Of a stretch of 64,000 nucleotides of DNA, positions 1 through 8,618 are shown piece after piece. The notes beneath the pieces were generated by a model. That model saw nothing but the letters and a program-made list of their open reading frames with translations, was not told where the DNA came from and did no database searches. The stretch's first letter is position 1. Every line of letters starts with the position of its first letter. Both the position numbers and the translations under genes were made by a program. Source of the DNA: Parerythrobacter_A sp963838735 (GTDB lineage: Bacteria; Pseudomonadota; Alphaproteobacteria; Sphingomonadales; Sphingomonadaceae); assembly GCA_963838735.1 (NCBI GenBank), contig CAWISG010000003.1:248001-312000 (forward strand). Direction: 5' to 3'.

Positions 1-923
1 CGCTGGTCGTGATCGACGAACAGCACCGGTTCGGCGTGGCACAACGACTGCAACTGGCGGCCAAGGGTCGCGCGACACCGCACACCTTGGCGATGACCGC
101 CACGCCGATCCCGCGAACGCTGACGCTGGCGCAGCATGGCGAGATGGATATCAGCAAGCTGGACGAACTGCCGCCGGGCCGACAGGCCATCGATACCCGC
201 GTCATCTCGGGCGAACGGATGGACGACGTGGTGGCGGGCGTCGCGCGTCACATTACGGGCGGGCAACAGGCCTATTGGGTCTGCCCGATGGTCCATGACA
301 GCGAAACGGCGGACATCGCCGCTGCCGAGGCGCGCTACGCCGCCCTGCGCGAAAGGTTCGATGCGGACGATATTGTACTGGTCCACGGCCAGTTACGCCC
401 CGAGGTCAAGGACGCCGCAATGGCGCGATTCGCCGAAGGCAGGGCGAAGCTGCTGGTGGCAACAACCGTGATAGAGGTCGGCGTGGACGTGCCCGCCGCT
501 ACGCTGATGGTTATCGAACAGGCAGAACGGTTCGGTCTGGCGCAGCTGCACCAGTTGCGCGGGCGCGTGGGGCGGGGAAGCGAGAAATCGGTGTGCCTGC
601 TGGTGCGCGGCGAGGCCTTGTCCGAAACCGGGCGTGAAAGGCTCGCCCTGATGCGCGAAACGCAGGACGGGTTCCGGTTGGCAGAGGAAGACTTGAAGCT
701 ACGCGGCGGCGGCGAATTGCTGGGCACACGGCAATCTGGCGACACGCCATTCCGCATCGCGACACTGGAGCAAATCACACGGATGGCGCATATCGCCGAC
801 GCCGATGCCCGTTTGCTGGTGGAACGCGATGGCGGCCTTACCGGCCCGCGCGGCGAAGCGGCGCGCATCCTGCTCTATCTGTTCGAGCGCGACTGGGGCG
901 TTCAGCTGCTGCGTGGCGGCTAG
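1..923 (+). CDS. recG: ATP-dependent DNA helicase RecG (3' part)
   Basis: C-terminal ~306 residues of RecG, the superfamily 2 helicase that remodels stalled forks and branched recombination intermediates. The gene runs off the left edge (reading frame enters at base 3), so the wedge domain and Walker A are not in the window. Visible helicase motifs in order: DEQHRFGV (motif II, DEQH), TATPIPRT (motif III), then the second RecA lobe with TTVIEVGVDVP (motif V) and QLRGRVGRG (motif VI), followed by the RecG C-terminal region with GTRQSG. Full RecG proteins are near 690 residues. The stop codon overlaps the convergent ABC1 kinase gene by 4 bp. Confidence 0.96.
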   Translation, partial: LVVIDEQHRFGVAQRLQLAAKGRATPHTLAMTATPIPRTLTLAQHGEMDISKLDELPPGRQAIDTRVISGERMDDVVAGVARHITGGQQAYWVCPMVHDSETADIAAAEARYAALRERFDADDIVLVHGQLRPEVKDAAMARFAEGRAKLLVATTVIEVGVDVPAATLMVIEQAERFGLAQLHQLRGRVGRGSEKSVCLLVRGEALSETGRERLALMRETQDGFRLAEEDLKLRGGGELLGTRQSGDTPFRIATLEQITRMAHIADADARLLVERDGGLTGPRGEAARILLYLFERDWGVQLLRGG

Positions 924-2263
924 GCCTCAACCAACACACCTTCCACGATACGCCGGACATTCACCTGCGCCTTCAGCCTCGCACCGAGCAATGCGGTACC
1001 GCTGATCTTGCGCTGCACGAACAGCGTTTCGGCGGGCGGAATATGCCAGCTTTCGCGGTCCTGCGCGATCACCATACCTTCATCGCGCAGCAACGGCACG
1101 AAGGCCCGGTCGCCAAAATCGAAAGGCTCGTCCTTCGTCATTTCGGTAACGATGACGTCAATCATCCGGTCGATGCTCTCGCGGTGCTTGTCGATCACGA
1201 TCGGATTTACAAAACCTGCTGCCACGGCCTCGGCGCGCACCCGCCCGCGATCTTTCGCCAGACCTGCCTCGATCAGTTTTCGGTAAGCCATCGAAATGTC
1301 CGGCGCGATGGCGCGGGTCGCGCCGAAATCCAGCAACACGACCTTGCCGTCGTCCTGGTCGTCAGCGGCGCGCTGATATCGAAAATTGGCGAAATTCGGG
1401 TCGGTCTGCATGACGCCGAACTCGAACAGCTCGCGTCCGACCAGCCGCATCAGCCGGGCGAAAACCGCATCGCGCAACTCCTGCGGTTCATCGGAAAGGC
1501 CTTCGATCGGGATGCCATTTACGAACGTCATGGCAAGCACACGGTCGGTGGTCAGCGGCGCATGAAGCTGCGGCACAACAAAGCTCGGATCGTCGGCCAG
1601 CCGCGCGCGATACAGCATCATCTGTTCGCCCTCGCGGCGGTAATCGGCTTCCTCGTGCAACTGTTCCTTGGCCGCAGCCAGCAAGGGCGCGATATTCAGT
1701 TCCTTCGGCATCATGCCGGATACGCGCAACAGGGTAGCGACGTTGTCCACGTCGCTGTCTATGCTTTGCGCGACGCCGGGATACTGCACCTTGATCGCCA
1801 GCGTTTCGCCATCGCGGGTAAGGGCGCGGTGCACCTGTCCAATGCTGGCAGCGGCAATCGGCCGCGGCTCGAACCGGCGAAAGTTCTTCCGCCAGTCCTT
1901 GCCCCATTCCTTTACCAGTACCGTATCGAGCTGCCTGGGCGGCATAAAGTTCGCCCGGTCTCGTAGCGAAGCAAGAATGTCGGACAGTTCGGGCGGCAGC
2001 ACGTCGCCGGCATCCATGCTAATCATCTGGCCCAGCTTCATTGCCGCGCCGCGCAAATGTGCCAGCCTGTCGGCCAGTCGCTTGGCATTGGCTGGAGTCA
2101 GTAGCAGATCGTTGAGGCGTGGTTTCTCACCTGCGGCGACGCGTTTCGCGCCTTCGCCAATGACGGACCCGGCGACGCCACCTGCCAGACGACCGAAACC
2201 GGCAAGGCGTGACAGCCTGCCACTGGGAACCGCACGATGGCGCGGGGGCTTGCTATCGGACAT
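920..2263 (-). CDS. ABC1/UbiB-family atypical kinase
   Basis: 447-residue ABC1 (ADCK/UbiB) protein, an atypical kinase-like ATPase family linked to ubiquinone biosynthesis. Family marks are visible: KLGQ at residues 76-79 (the KxGQ motif that covers the active site), AAASIGQVHRA around 138-148 replacing a P-loop, AIKVQYPG at 157-164 (nucleotide-binding lysine), a QTDPNFANF catalytic loop near 286-294 and DFG at 312-314. No clear C-terminal membrane helices are seen, so it is closer to the soluble ADCK-like branch than to E. coli UbiB. It is divergent from the DUF3429 gene and convergent with recG. Substrate unknown; a quinone role is family-based inference. Confidence 0.9.
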   Translation of the reverse strand: MSDSKPPRHRAVPSGRLSRLAGFGRLAGGVAGSVIGEGAKRVAAGEKPRLNDLLLTPANAKRLADRLAHLRGAAMKLGQMISMDAGDVLPPELSDILASLRDRANFMPPRQLDTVLVKEWGKDWRKNFRRFEPRPIAAASIGQVHRALTRDGETLAIKVQYPGVAQSIDSDVDNVATLLRVSGMMPKELNIAPLLAAAKEQLHEEADYRREGEQMMLYRARLADDPSFVVPQLHAPLTTDRVLAMTFVNGIPIEGLSDEPQELRDAVFARLMRLVGRELFEFGVMQTDPNFANFRYQRAADDQDDGKVVLLDFGATRAIAPDISMAYRKLIEAGLAKDRGRVRAEAVAAGFVNPIVIDKHRESIDRMIDVIVTEMTKDEPFDFGDRAFVPLLRDEGMVIAQDRESWHIPPAETLFVQRKISGTALLGARLKAQVNVRRIVEGVLVEA

Positions 2264-2307
2264 GGGTTAGCGATGGGGCTGGCGATAATCGGGACGCAGG
2301 AATATAC

Positions 2308-2778
2308 ATGACCAACCAACCGCCTGTCACGAACGACGTTCCGCGCCTAGCACTGGCGCTCGGCTATGCCGGACTTTTGCCCCAACTTATCGCAGTCGTG
2401 CTGGTGGTCAATGGCGGGCAGTGGGGCTGGGTCGCGCTGGCCGGCGGCTTTGCTTATGCCGCGCTGATCTTCAGCTTTCTGGGCGGTGTCTGGTGGGGGC
2501 AGGCGCTGTCGATGCCGCAGGCGCCCCGCTGGATATATGGCGCGGCAATTCTGCCAAGCCTCGTTGCCTTGGCACTCTACATGCCGTGGCTGTTCGGGGC
2601 GCGCTGGCCGGGCCCGTCTCTGTTGTGGCTGGGTCTACTTTTAGGAGCTTCGCCACTGGTGGATCGCGCCATCGGCGATGCGAAGTTGCGCTGGATGCGC
2701 CTGCGCTGGCATCTTTCACTCGGGCTGGGAGGATTGACGCTGGTGCTAGCCGGACTGGCGCTGACGCAAGGCAACTGA
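2308..2778 (+). CDS. DUF3429 integral membrane protein
   Basis: 156 residues with four to five hydrophobic segments (from about residue 13 to the C-terminus), matching the DUF3429 family of small inner-membrane proteins with no known function. Family-like features are the GFAYAALIFSFLGGVWWG segment and the aromatic-rich first half. The ATG at 2308 is preferred over an in-frame upstream start at 2209, because the upstream extension is not hydrophobic and runs into the start of the divergent kinase gene. It ends just before the convergent tRNA-Pro gene. Confidence 0.82.
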   Translation: MTNQPPVTNDVPRLALALGYAGLLPQLIAVVLVVNGGQWGWVALAGGFAYAALIFSFLGGVWWGQALSMPQAPRWIYGAAILPSLVALALYMPWLFGARWPGPSLLWLGLLLGASPLVDRAIGDAKLRWMRLRWHLSLGLGGLTLVLAGLALTQGN

Positions 2779-2791
2779 CACGGAAAAATAG

Positions 2792-2868
2792 TGGTCGGGA
2801 AGAGAGGATTCGAACCTCCGGCCCCCGCCTCCCGAAGACGGTGCTCTACCAGGCTGAGCTACTTCCCG
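2792..2868 (-). tRNA. tRNA-Pro(CGG)
   Basis: 77 nt including an encoded CCA (TGG on the plus strand at 2792-2794). The acceptor stem CGGGAAG/CTTCCCG closes perfectly, the T-loop reads GGTTCGAATCC, and the anticodon loop is TTCGGGA with anticodon CGG, read as Pro. It starts with C1, as bacterial tRNA-Pro usually does. Confidence 0.96.
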
Positions 2869-2912
2869 ACACGCTGCGCCGACAGGGAGCCTGACGACGC
2901 GGTAGATGCGCG

Positions 2913-2941
2913 GCTATAGGTCGCGTCCGACGGGGTGGCAA
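2913..2941 (-). promoter_or_regulatory. Promoter of tRNA-Pro
   Basis: Minus-strand TTGCCA (plus 2936-2941), a 17-bp spacer and TATAGC (plus 2913-2918). The -10 ends 45 bp before the mature tRNA-Pro 5' end. The hexamers match the housekeeping sigma-70 pattern and the spacing is ideal. This is inference from sequence only. Confidence 0.5.
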
Positions 2942-2967
2942 GCAGGGTGTGTCGAGGCTAGTGCGGT

Positions 2968-3906
2968 ATGATGACCGACGCCGAACACCCTCATTACGAA
3001 CAGCAATATCTTGACCTGATGGCGCGCGTCTGGACCGAGGGCGCAGAGCAGTCCGACCGCACCGGTATCGGCACACGTTCGCTGTTCGGCACCATGCTGC
3101 GGTTCGACCTGGCGGACGGCGCGATGCCGCTGATCACGACTAAGCGCGTATACTGGAAGACGGCGACGCGCGAGCTGCTGTGGTTCCTTACCGGTAGTAC
3201 GAATATCCGCCCGCTTGTGTTGCAGGGCGTGAAGATCTGGAACGAGTGGCCGCATGCGCGCTATGTCAAGGAAACCGGGGACGAGCTGGCACTCGATGCC
3301 TTTGTCGCGCGAATTGCCGACGACCGCGCATTCGCCGCAAAATGGGGCGAGCTGGGTCCGGTCTATGGCAAACAATGGGTCGATTGGCCGACATATGTAG
3401 CAACGGACGAGGGCACGTTCAAAGCTGGAAACGGTATCAACCAAGTCGCACAAACTATTGATTCAATAAGAAATAATCCAGCCAGCCGTCGCCACATCAT
3501 CGAAGGTTGGAACGTGGCGCAGCTGGACGACATGGCCCTGCCGCCGTGTCACAAGACGTACCAGTTCAACGTTGCCGACGGCCGGCTGAACTGCGCACTG
3601 TACCAGCGCAGTTGCGATGTCGCGCTGGGTCTGCCGTTCAATCTGTGGTCTGCGGCGCTTCTGACACGCTTGATTGCGCAGCAAACAGGGCTAGGGGCCG
3701 GGGAACTGGTATGGATGGGCGGTGACACGCACCTGTACCTCAACCATGCCGATCTGGTGAAAGAGCAGCTCTCGCGCGCACCCCGGGGCTTCCCCACCCT
3801 CTCGATAACGCGTAAACCACCTTCGATCTTCGACTACGAATTCGACGATTTCGCAGTCAAGGGATATGCACCGCATCCGCCGATTGCCGCACCGGTTGCG
3901 GTGTGA
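2968..3906 (+). CDS. thyA: Thymidylate synthase ThyA, long form
   Basis: 312 residues. Methylates dUMP to dTMP using 5,10-methylene-tetrahydrofolate. Visible signatures: RTGIGT at 31-36 (dUMP phosphate arginine), SRRH near 173-176, PPCHKTYQF with catalytic Cys194, LYQRSCD at 211-217 and the folate/dUMP-site GLPFN. E. coli ThyA is 264 residues; the extra length here is an insertion between about residues 97 and 160 in the small domain, as in the long Lactobacillus-type enzymes. Two tandem ATG codons start the ORF; either could be used. A ~110-bp gap separates it from the next operon. Confidence 0.96.
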   Translation: MMTDAEHPHYEQQYLDLMARVWTEGAEQSDRTGIGTRSLFGTMLRFDLADGAMPLITTKRVYWKTATRELLWFLTGSTNIRPLVLQGVKIWNEWPHARYVKETGDELALDAFVARIADDRAFAAKWGELGPVYGKQWVDWPTYVATDEGTFKAGNGINQVAQTIDSIRNNPASRRHIIEGWNVAQLDDMALPPCHKTYQFNVADGRLNCALYQRSCDVALGLPFNLWSAALLTRLIAQQTGLGAGELVWMGGDTHLYLNHADLVKEQLSRAPRGFPTLSITRKPPSIFDYEFDDFAVKGYAPHPPIAAPVAV

Positions 3907-4017
3907 CTCATCCACCTTGGCATCCGCTTCTCTTGACCCAAGCGCATCGTTGAAATAAAAAAACACGTCGCGGAAACTTTACATCCGCAATGGCAATTTG
4001 GCCCCGCAGGAGAGCGC

Positions 4018-5322
4018 ATGTCGGACTCATCGTCAAACGGACGGGCTGCTAGGGACAATCGCCCACCGCTTTCACTGCATGTTCCGGAGCCGAAATACCG
4101 TCCGGGCGATGCTGCCGATTTTTCGCATATCCACGTTCCCGCAGCGGGCGAGCAGGCGCGCCCCGATGAGGGTGTGGCTGCCAAGGAAACGTCCGACCTT
4201 TGCTACGATCTTGTGCGTGTGCTGGGCGACGACGATACAGCGCACGGCCCGTGGGATCCGCGCCTTGACGCCGAAACGCTGCGCACCTTGCTCGGCAACA
4301 TGGCGCTGGTGCGGGCTTTCGACGAACGGATGTTTCGCGGGCAACGGCAGGGCAAAACCAGCTTCTACATGAAATGCACGGGCGAGGAGGCGACCTCGGT
4401 TGCGGCCGCGATGGCGCTGGCGGCGGATGACATGGTGTTCCCGTCCTATCGCCAGCAGGGCATCCTCATCTCGCGCGGCTACGATTTGGTGGAGATGATC
4501 AACCAGATCTATTCCAACCGCGGCGACAAGCTGAAGGGCCGTCAGCTGCCCATCATGTATTCAAGCCGCGAACACAGCTTCTTCTCGATAAGCGGCAACT
4601 TGGCCACGCAGACGCCGCAGGCGGTGGGCTGGGCGATGGCCAGCGCGATCAAGGGCGACAGCCGCATCGCCGCAACCTGGGTGGGCGAGGGCAGTACGGC
4701 GGAAGGCGATTTCCACAGCGCCTGCACCTTCGCAACGGTCTATAACGCGCCCGTCATTATCAATGTGATCAACAACCAGTGGGCGATCAGCAGTTTCAGC
4801 GGCTTCGCGGGTGCCGAGCGCACCACGTTCGCCGCGCGCGCACTGGGCTATGGCATGGCGGGGCTCCGGGTCGATGGAAACGACGCGCTGGCGGTCTATG
4901 CTTCGCAGCAATGGGCTGCGAACCGCGCCCGTGCCAACGCCGGGCCGACCTTGATCGAATACTTTACCTATCGTGCGGAAGGGCATTCCACGTCCGACGA
5001 TCCGGCGGGGTACCGCAGCGCGCAGGAGCGGGAGGAATGGCCGCTGGGCGATCCCGTCATGCGCCTGAAACGCCATCTTATCGCGCTGGGCGAGTGGGAC
5101 GAGGACCGGCAGGAGGCTATGGACCGCAACTGCGCGGAGCGGGTCAAGGCAGCGACCAAGGAAGCGGAAAAGAACGGCATCCTCGGCCATGGACTGCACC
5201 ATCCCTTCCGGACCATGTTCGAGGATGTGTTCGAAGATTTGCCATGGCATCTGAAGGAACAGGCGGAACAGGCTGTTCGCGAACGTAAAACGAAGTTTCC
5301 CGAGGGACTGCCCAAGCGATGA
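4018..5322 (+). CDS. Branched-chain 2-oxoacid dehydrogenase E1 alpha
   Basis: 434 residues; E1alpha subunit of a 2-oxoacid dehydrogenase complex, best matched to the branched-chain (2-oxoisovalerate) type rather than pyruvate dehydrogenase because of the long N-terminal extension, the FYMKCTGEEA segment (116-125) and the YSNRGDKLKGRQ region. The thiamine-diphosphate motif is GEGSTAEGD (223-231) to INNQWAIS (251-258). It oxidatively decarboxylates 2-oxoacids from Val, Leu and Ile with the E1beta encoded next. The stop overlaps the E1beta ATG by 4 bp, implying translational coupling. Substrate preference is inferred from similarity. Confidence 0.92.
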   Translation: MSDSSSNGRAARDNRPPLSLHVPEPKYRPGDAADFSHIHVPAAGEQARPDEGVAAKETSDLCYDLVRVLGDDDTAHGPWDPRLDAETLRTLLGNMALVRAFDERMFRGQRQGKTSFYMKCTGEEATSVAAAMALAADDMVFPSYRQQGILISRGYDLVEMINQIYSNRGDKLKGRQLPIMYSSREHSFFSISGNLATQTPQAVGWAMASAIKGDSRIAATWVGEGSTAEGDFHSACTFATVYNAPVIINVINNQWAISSFSGFAGAERTTFAARALGYGMAGLRVDGNDALAVYASQQWAANRARANAGPTLIEYFTYRAEGHSTSDDPAGYRSAQEREEWPLGDPVMRLKRHLIALGEWDEDRQEAMDRNCAERVKAATKEAEKNGILGHGLHHPFRTMFEDVFEDLPWHLKEQAEQAVRERKTKFPEGLPKR

Positions 5323-6362
5323 GCGCGCCGGAAAAGACCGAGGACGGCGAACGTCGGCTCAACATGATCGAAGCGATCAATGACGCGCTGAGCGTCAAGC
5401 TCGAAAGCGATCCCGACGTCGTGGTGATGGGCGAAGATGTCGGCTATTTCGGCGGTGTCTTCCGCGCCACGGCGGGCTTGCAGGAAAAATTTGGAAAAAC
5501 GCGCGTATTCGATACGCCGATTTCGGAATGCGGCATTATCGGCGCAGCCGTCGGCATGGGCGCATACGGCCTGCGCCCCGTCCCGGAAATCCAGTTTGCG
5601 GATTACATCTATCCCGGCCTCGACCAGCTAATATCCGAGGCTGCTCGGTTGCGCTATCGGTCGGCGGCCGAATTCATCGCGCCGATGACGGTGCGTTCGC
5701 CGTTCGGTGGCGGAATCTTCGGCGGGCAAACGCACAGTCAGAGTCCGGAATCGATCTTCACTCATGTTGCTGGTTTGAAAACAGTCATTCCTGCCACGCC
5801 TTACGATGCCAAGGGCCTGCTGATCGCCGCAATCGAAGACAACGACCCGGTCATCTTTTTCGAACCCAAGCGCATCTATAACGGCCCCTTCAGCGGGTAT
5901 TACGACAAACCCGCCGAGCCGTGGAAACGCTTCGACTCCAGCATTGTCCCCGAAGGGCACTATTCAATCCCGCTGGGCAAGGCGCGTGTTGTCACCTCTG
6001 GCGAAGCGCTCACCATCCTCGCCTATGGCACGATGGTCCACGTGGTAAAGGCGGTATGCGAAACGAAAGGGATCGAAGCGGATATTCTCGACCTGCGGAC
6101 GCTGCTGCCGCTGGATATCGAGGCAATCGAGGCGTCGGTGAAACGCACCGGCCGCTGTCTGATCGTGCACGAGGCGACGCGCACCTCAGGCTTCGGCGCG
6201 GAGCTGTCCGCGCTGGTCACGGAACGCTGCTTCTATCACCTCGAAGCGCCCGTGCTACGCGTAACCGGCTTCGATACGCCCTATCCCCACAGCCTCGAAT
6301 GGGCTTATTTCCCCGGCCCGGTGCGCATCGGCGAAGCGCTCGACACCATACTCCAGGATTGA
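5319..6362 (+). CDS. Branched-chain 2-oxoacid dehydrogenase E1 beta
   Basis: 347-residue transketolase-like beta subunit that forms the alpha2beta2 E1 with the preceding product. Family signatures: MGEDVGYFGGVFRAT (37-51), the FDTPISE segment that closes the cofactor pocket, RSPFGGG and HSQSPE, and the C-terminal domain ending TGFDTPYPHSLEWAYFPG. The gene begins in an ATGA overlap with E1alpha and ends 7 bp before E2, so the three subunits form one operon. No E3 (lipoamide dehydrogenase) gene follows; it must be supplied from elsewhere. Confidence 0.93.
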   Translation: MSAPEKTEDGERRLNMIEAINDALSVKLESDPDVVVMGEDVGYFGGVFRATAGLQEKFGKTRVFDTPISECGIIGAAVGMGAYGLRPVPEIQFADYIYPGLDQLISEAARLRYRSAAEFIAPMTVRSPFGGGIFGGQTHSQSPESIFTHVAGLKTVIPATPYDAKGLLIAAIEDNDPVIFFEPKRIYNGPFSGYYDKPAEPWKRFDSSIVPEGHYSIPLGKARVVTSGEALTILAYGTMVHVVKAVCETKGIEADILDLRTLLPLDIEAIEASVKRTGRCLIVHEATRTSGFGAELSALVTERCFYHLEAPVLRVTGFDTPYPHSLEWAYFPGPVRIGEALDTILQD

Positions 6363-6369
6363 TCCGCCC

Positions 6370-7647
6370 ATGACCACATTCACCTTCAACCTGCCCGACA
6401 TCGGCGAAGGCATCGCCGAAGCGGAAATCGTCGAATGGTTCGTCACGGTTGGCGACCGGGTGGAGGAGGATGACCGCCTCGCCGGGATGATGACCGACAA
6501 GGCGACAGTGGAAATGGAAAGTCCTGTTGCCGGCACCGTGACCAGAGTTGCGGGCGAAACCGGCGACGTGATTGCCATCGGTTCGATGCTGGTCGAAATC
6601 GAGGTCGAGGGTGAGATGCCGGACGAAGCCGATGTCGAGGAAGAGCACCGTGATCTGGAGGCGGGCGAGAATCAGCCTGTCGAGCCGGAGCCAGAGCCGG
6701 AACCGACGCCTCAAGAACCTGCGCCCGCCGCCAAGCCGCCGAAAGCCTCCGACACGCAGAAGACGAACGCTTCACCTTCGGCAAAGGTGCTCGCCACTCC
6801 GGCGGTGCGCGCCCGTGCCCGCGATCTGTCGATAGACCTTGCGCAAGTAAAGCCAGCCGCCGACGGGCGGGTCCGCCATGCGGACCTGGACCAGTTCCTG
6901 TCCTACAACAAGGCCTTCACGGGCGCAGCGGCATTGCGTGATGACGAGCAGGTCAAGGTCATCGGCATGCGCCGTCGCATTGCCGAGAACATGGCGGCAT
7001 CCAAGCGCAACATCCCGCATTTTTCCTATGTCGAGGAGTGCGATGTAACAGCGCTGGAGGCGATGCGCGCCGATCTCAATGCCGACCGTGGCGAACGGCC
7101 GAAACTCACTCTGCTGCCGCTGCTCATCACCGCGATCTGCAAGACGGTGCCCGATTTTCCGATGCTGAATGCCCGATATGATGATGAGGCGGGCGTAGTG
7201 AGGCGCCACGGCGCCGTACATCTTGGAATGGCGGCACAGACCGATGCGGGTCTGATGGTGCCCGTGATTCGCGACGCGCATGCGCGCAATCCGTGGCAGT
7301 TGGCGACCGAGATCGCTCGCCTCGCTGATGCTGCTCGCGATGGTACGGCGAAGTCCGAAGAGCTGTCCGGTGCGACGCTCACGGTGACCTCGCTCGGCCC
7401 GCTTGGCGGCGTGGCGACCACGCCGGTCATCAATCGCCCCGAAGTCGCGATTATCGGCCCGAACCGGATCATCGAACGGCCGATGTATGTCCCTGATGGC
7501 ACAGGTGGCGAGCGCATCGAGAAACGCAAGCTGATGAATATCTCGATCAGCTGCGACCATCGCGTTGTCGATGGGTGGGATGCCGCCAGTTTCGTGCAGG
7601 CGATGAAGCGGCTTATCGAACGTCCGGTGATGCTTTTTAGAGATTAA
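6370..7647 (+). CDS. 2-oxoacid dehydrogenase E2 (dihydrolipoyl acyltransferase)
   Basis: 425 residues, the acyltransferase core of the complex. Domains: one lipoyl domain (about 1-80) with the lipoylated Lys44 in DKAT; a Pro/Glu-rich linker with PE repeats (about 104-125); a peripheral subunit-binding domain (about 141-177, ATPAVRARARDL); and the catalytic domain ending with SCDHRVVDG, where His397 and Asp401 are the catalytic pair. A single lipoyl domain fits a branched-chain-type E2. Third gene of the E1alpha-E1beta-E2 operon. Confidence 0.93.
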   Translation: MTTFTFNLPDIGEGIAEAEIVEWFVTVGDRVEEDDRLAGMMTDKATVEMESPVAGTVTRVAGETGDVIAIGSMLVEIEVEGEMPDEADVEEEHRDLEAGENQPVEPEPEPEPTPQEPAPAAKPPKASDTQKTNASPSAKVLATPAVRARARDLSIDLAQVKPAADGRVRHADLDQFLSYNKAFTGAAALRDDEQVKVIGMRRRIAENMAASKRNIPHFSYVEECDVTALEAMRADLNADRGERPKLTLLPLLITAICKTVPDFPMLNARYDDEAGVVRRHGAVHLGMAAQTDAGLMVPVIRDAHARNPWQLATEIARLADAARDGTAKSEELSGATLTVTSLGPLGGVATTPVINRPEVAIIGPNRIIERPMYVPDGTGGERIEKRKLMNISISCDHRVVDGWDAASFVQAMKRLIERPVMLFRD

Positions 7648-7657
7648 CGGCGGCGCG

Positions 7658-8089
7658 TCATCGCACGATGGCGCTATAGGTTATCCGTCCGCCGCGCGTG
7701 CCGCTCAGTTCCAACCTGACATGCGTGATGTCTTCCGGGCTGGCGCGGCGACCGTCGTGACGCAGTGTGTCGAGCTTACCCCAATTCCGGCCCCCGTCTG
7801 CCGAAACCTGCAAGCCATCCGCGCTGCTCCGTTGGAAAGCGAGGGTAGCCGGGACGGCGCTGGTCACGACATGGTTCCTTTGTGCCTGGGCGCCACTCCA
7901 TTCGATCATCAGCACCACGCGGTCGCCGCGTTTCAGCGTATTGGCAGGGGCAAGGGTGCGCCAGCCATCGGCATTGGCGGTGCGTTCGATAAAGACCGCT
8001 TTCGACACTGCAATCTGGCTGGAAGCATACGTTGGCGTGACGATAGCGGCGAGCAGGAATGCGCCCGTGAAAAGGTTTCGTGATTTCAT
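7658..8089 (-). CDS. Secreted protein of unknown function
   Basis: 143 residues from the ATG at 8089. The N-terminus has a Lys/Arg-Asn start, a hydrophobic stretch and a YASS-like signal peptidase site, so it is probably exported. The mature part (VFIERTANADGWRTL, LKRGDRVVLMIEW, VRLELSGTRGG) resembles small periplasmic beta-sandwich proteins that carry DUF11-like sequence. A longer in-frame ORF to 8236 adds a Cys/Arg-rich stretch without signal character and is not preferred. Convergent with the E2 gene with a 10-bp gap. Function not recognised. Confidence 0.6.
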   Translation of the reverse strand: MKSRNLFTGAFLLAAIVTPTYASSQIAVSKAVFIERTANADGWRTLAPANTLKRGDRVVLMIEWSGAQAQRNHVVTSAVPATLAFQRSSADGLQVSADGGRNWGKLDTLRHDGRRASPEDITHVRLELSGTRGGRITYSAIVR

Positions 8090-8229
8090 GGTAACCGCCC
8101 CGTTTCGACAGCAGCAGCCCCATGCAGCTGCGTCGATCGAAACATGGCGCGCAATGGCGAAAATACAGTTAACGCTTTGCAACCGCAGGTGCGCTTGCGG
8201 CAGTTCGCGCGCAGTGTTTTGTTTGGGCG

Positions 8230-8258
8230 TTGACACCCTTCCGGTGCTGCCCTAATCG
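8230..8258 (+). promoter_or_regulatory. Promoter of tRNA-Asp
   Basis: TTGACA at 8230-8235, 17-bp spacer, TAATCG at 8253-8258, with the tRNA 5' end 40 bp downstream. The -35 is a perfect consensus. The rest of the 8090-8298 gap shows no gene that I can support. Confidence 0.6.
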
Positions 8259-8298
8259 CCCCCAATCCCGGCGCGAGGCAGTGTCTTCAGCGCGATGT

Positions 8299-8371
<73 letters not shown>

Positions 8372-8375
<4 letters not shown>

Positions 8376-8401
8376 TTTCCCCAATTCTCGAAATGGCTTT
8401 C
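8372..8401 (+). terminator. Putative intrinsic terminator after tRNA-Asp
   Basis: Perfect 7-bp stem GCCATTT (8372-8378) / AAATGGC (8391-8397) with a 12-nt loop, followed by TTTC. The left arm uses the discriminator and CCA end of the tRNA. It lies in the convergent gap to the DUF2842 gene, so it may serve both strands. The T-tract is short. Confidence 0.45.
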
Positions 8402-8618
8402 AACGGTGCCAGCGGCCCGTTTCCATCCATTGCAGGAACCGGCCCAAAGGCAAAAGCCAGACGATGCCGAGAAATCCGTACACGACCGTTTGCAAAGCGA
8501 CGTGCGACCCGCCGATTAACTCCGGAACATAACGCGCAATCACCAGACCATAGGCAATCAGGCCGGCAATCAGGCCAAGGATACCAACGGGGATACGCCA
8601 GGTCGGTTCGGTTCTCAT
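8400..8618 (-). CDS. DUF2842 membrane protein
   Basis: 72 residues, two predicted transmembrane helices (about 9-29 and 38-58), ending in a basic tail WMETGRWHR. Size and topology match DUF2842, a small alphaproteobacterial membrane family of unknown function. Its ATG overlaps the end of the upstream 5-formyltetrahydrofolate cyclo-ligase gene by 4 bp, so the two are co-translated. Confidence 0.8.
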   Translation of the reverse strand: MRTEPTWRIPVGILGLIAGLIAYGLVIARYVPELIGGSHVALQTVVYGFLGIVWLLPLGRFLQWMETGRWHR

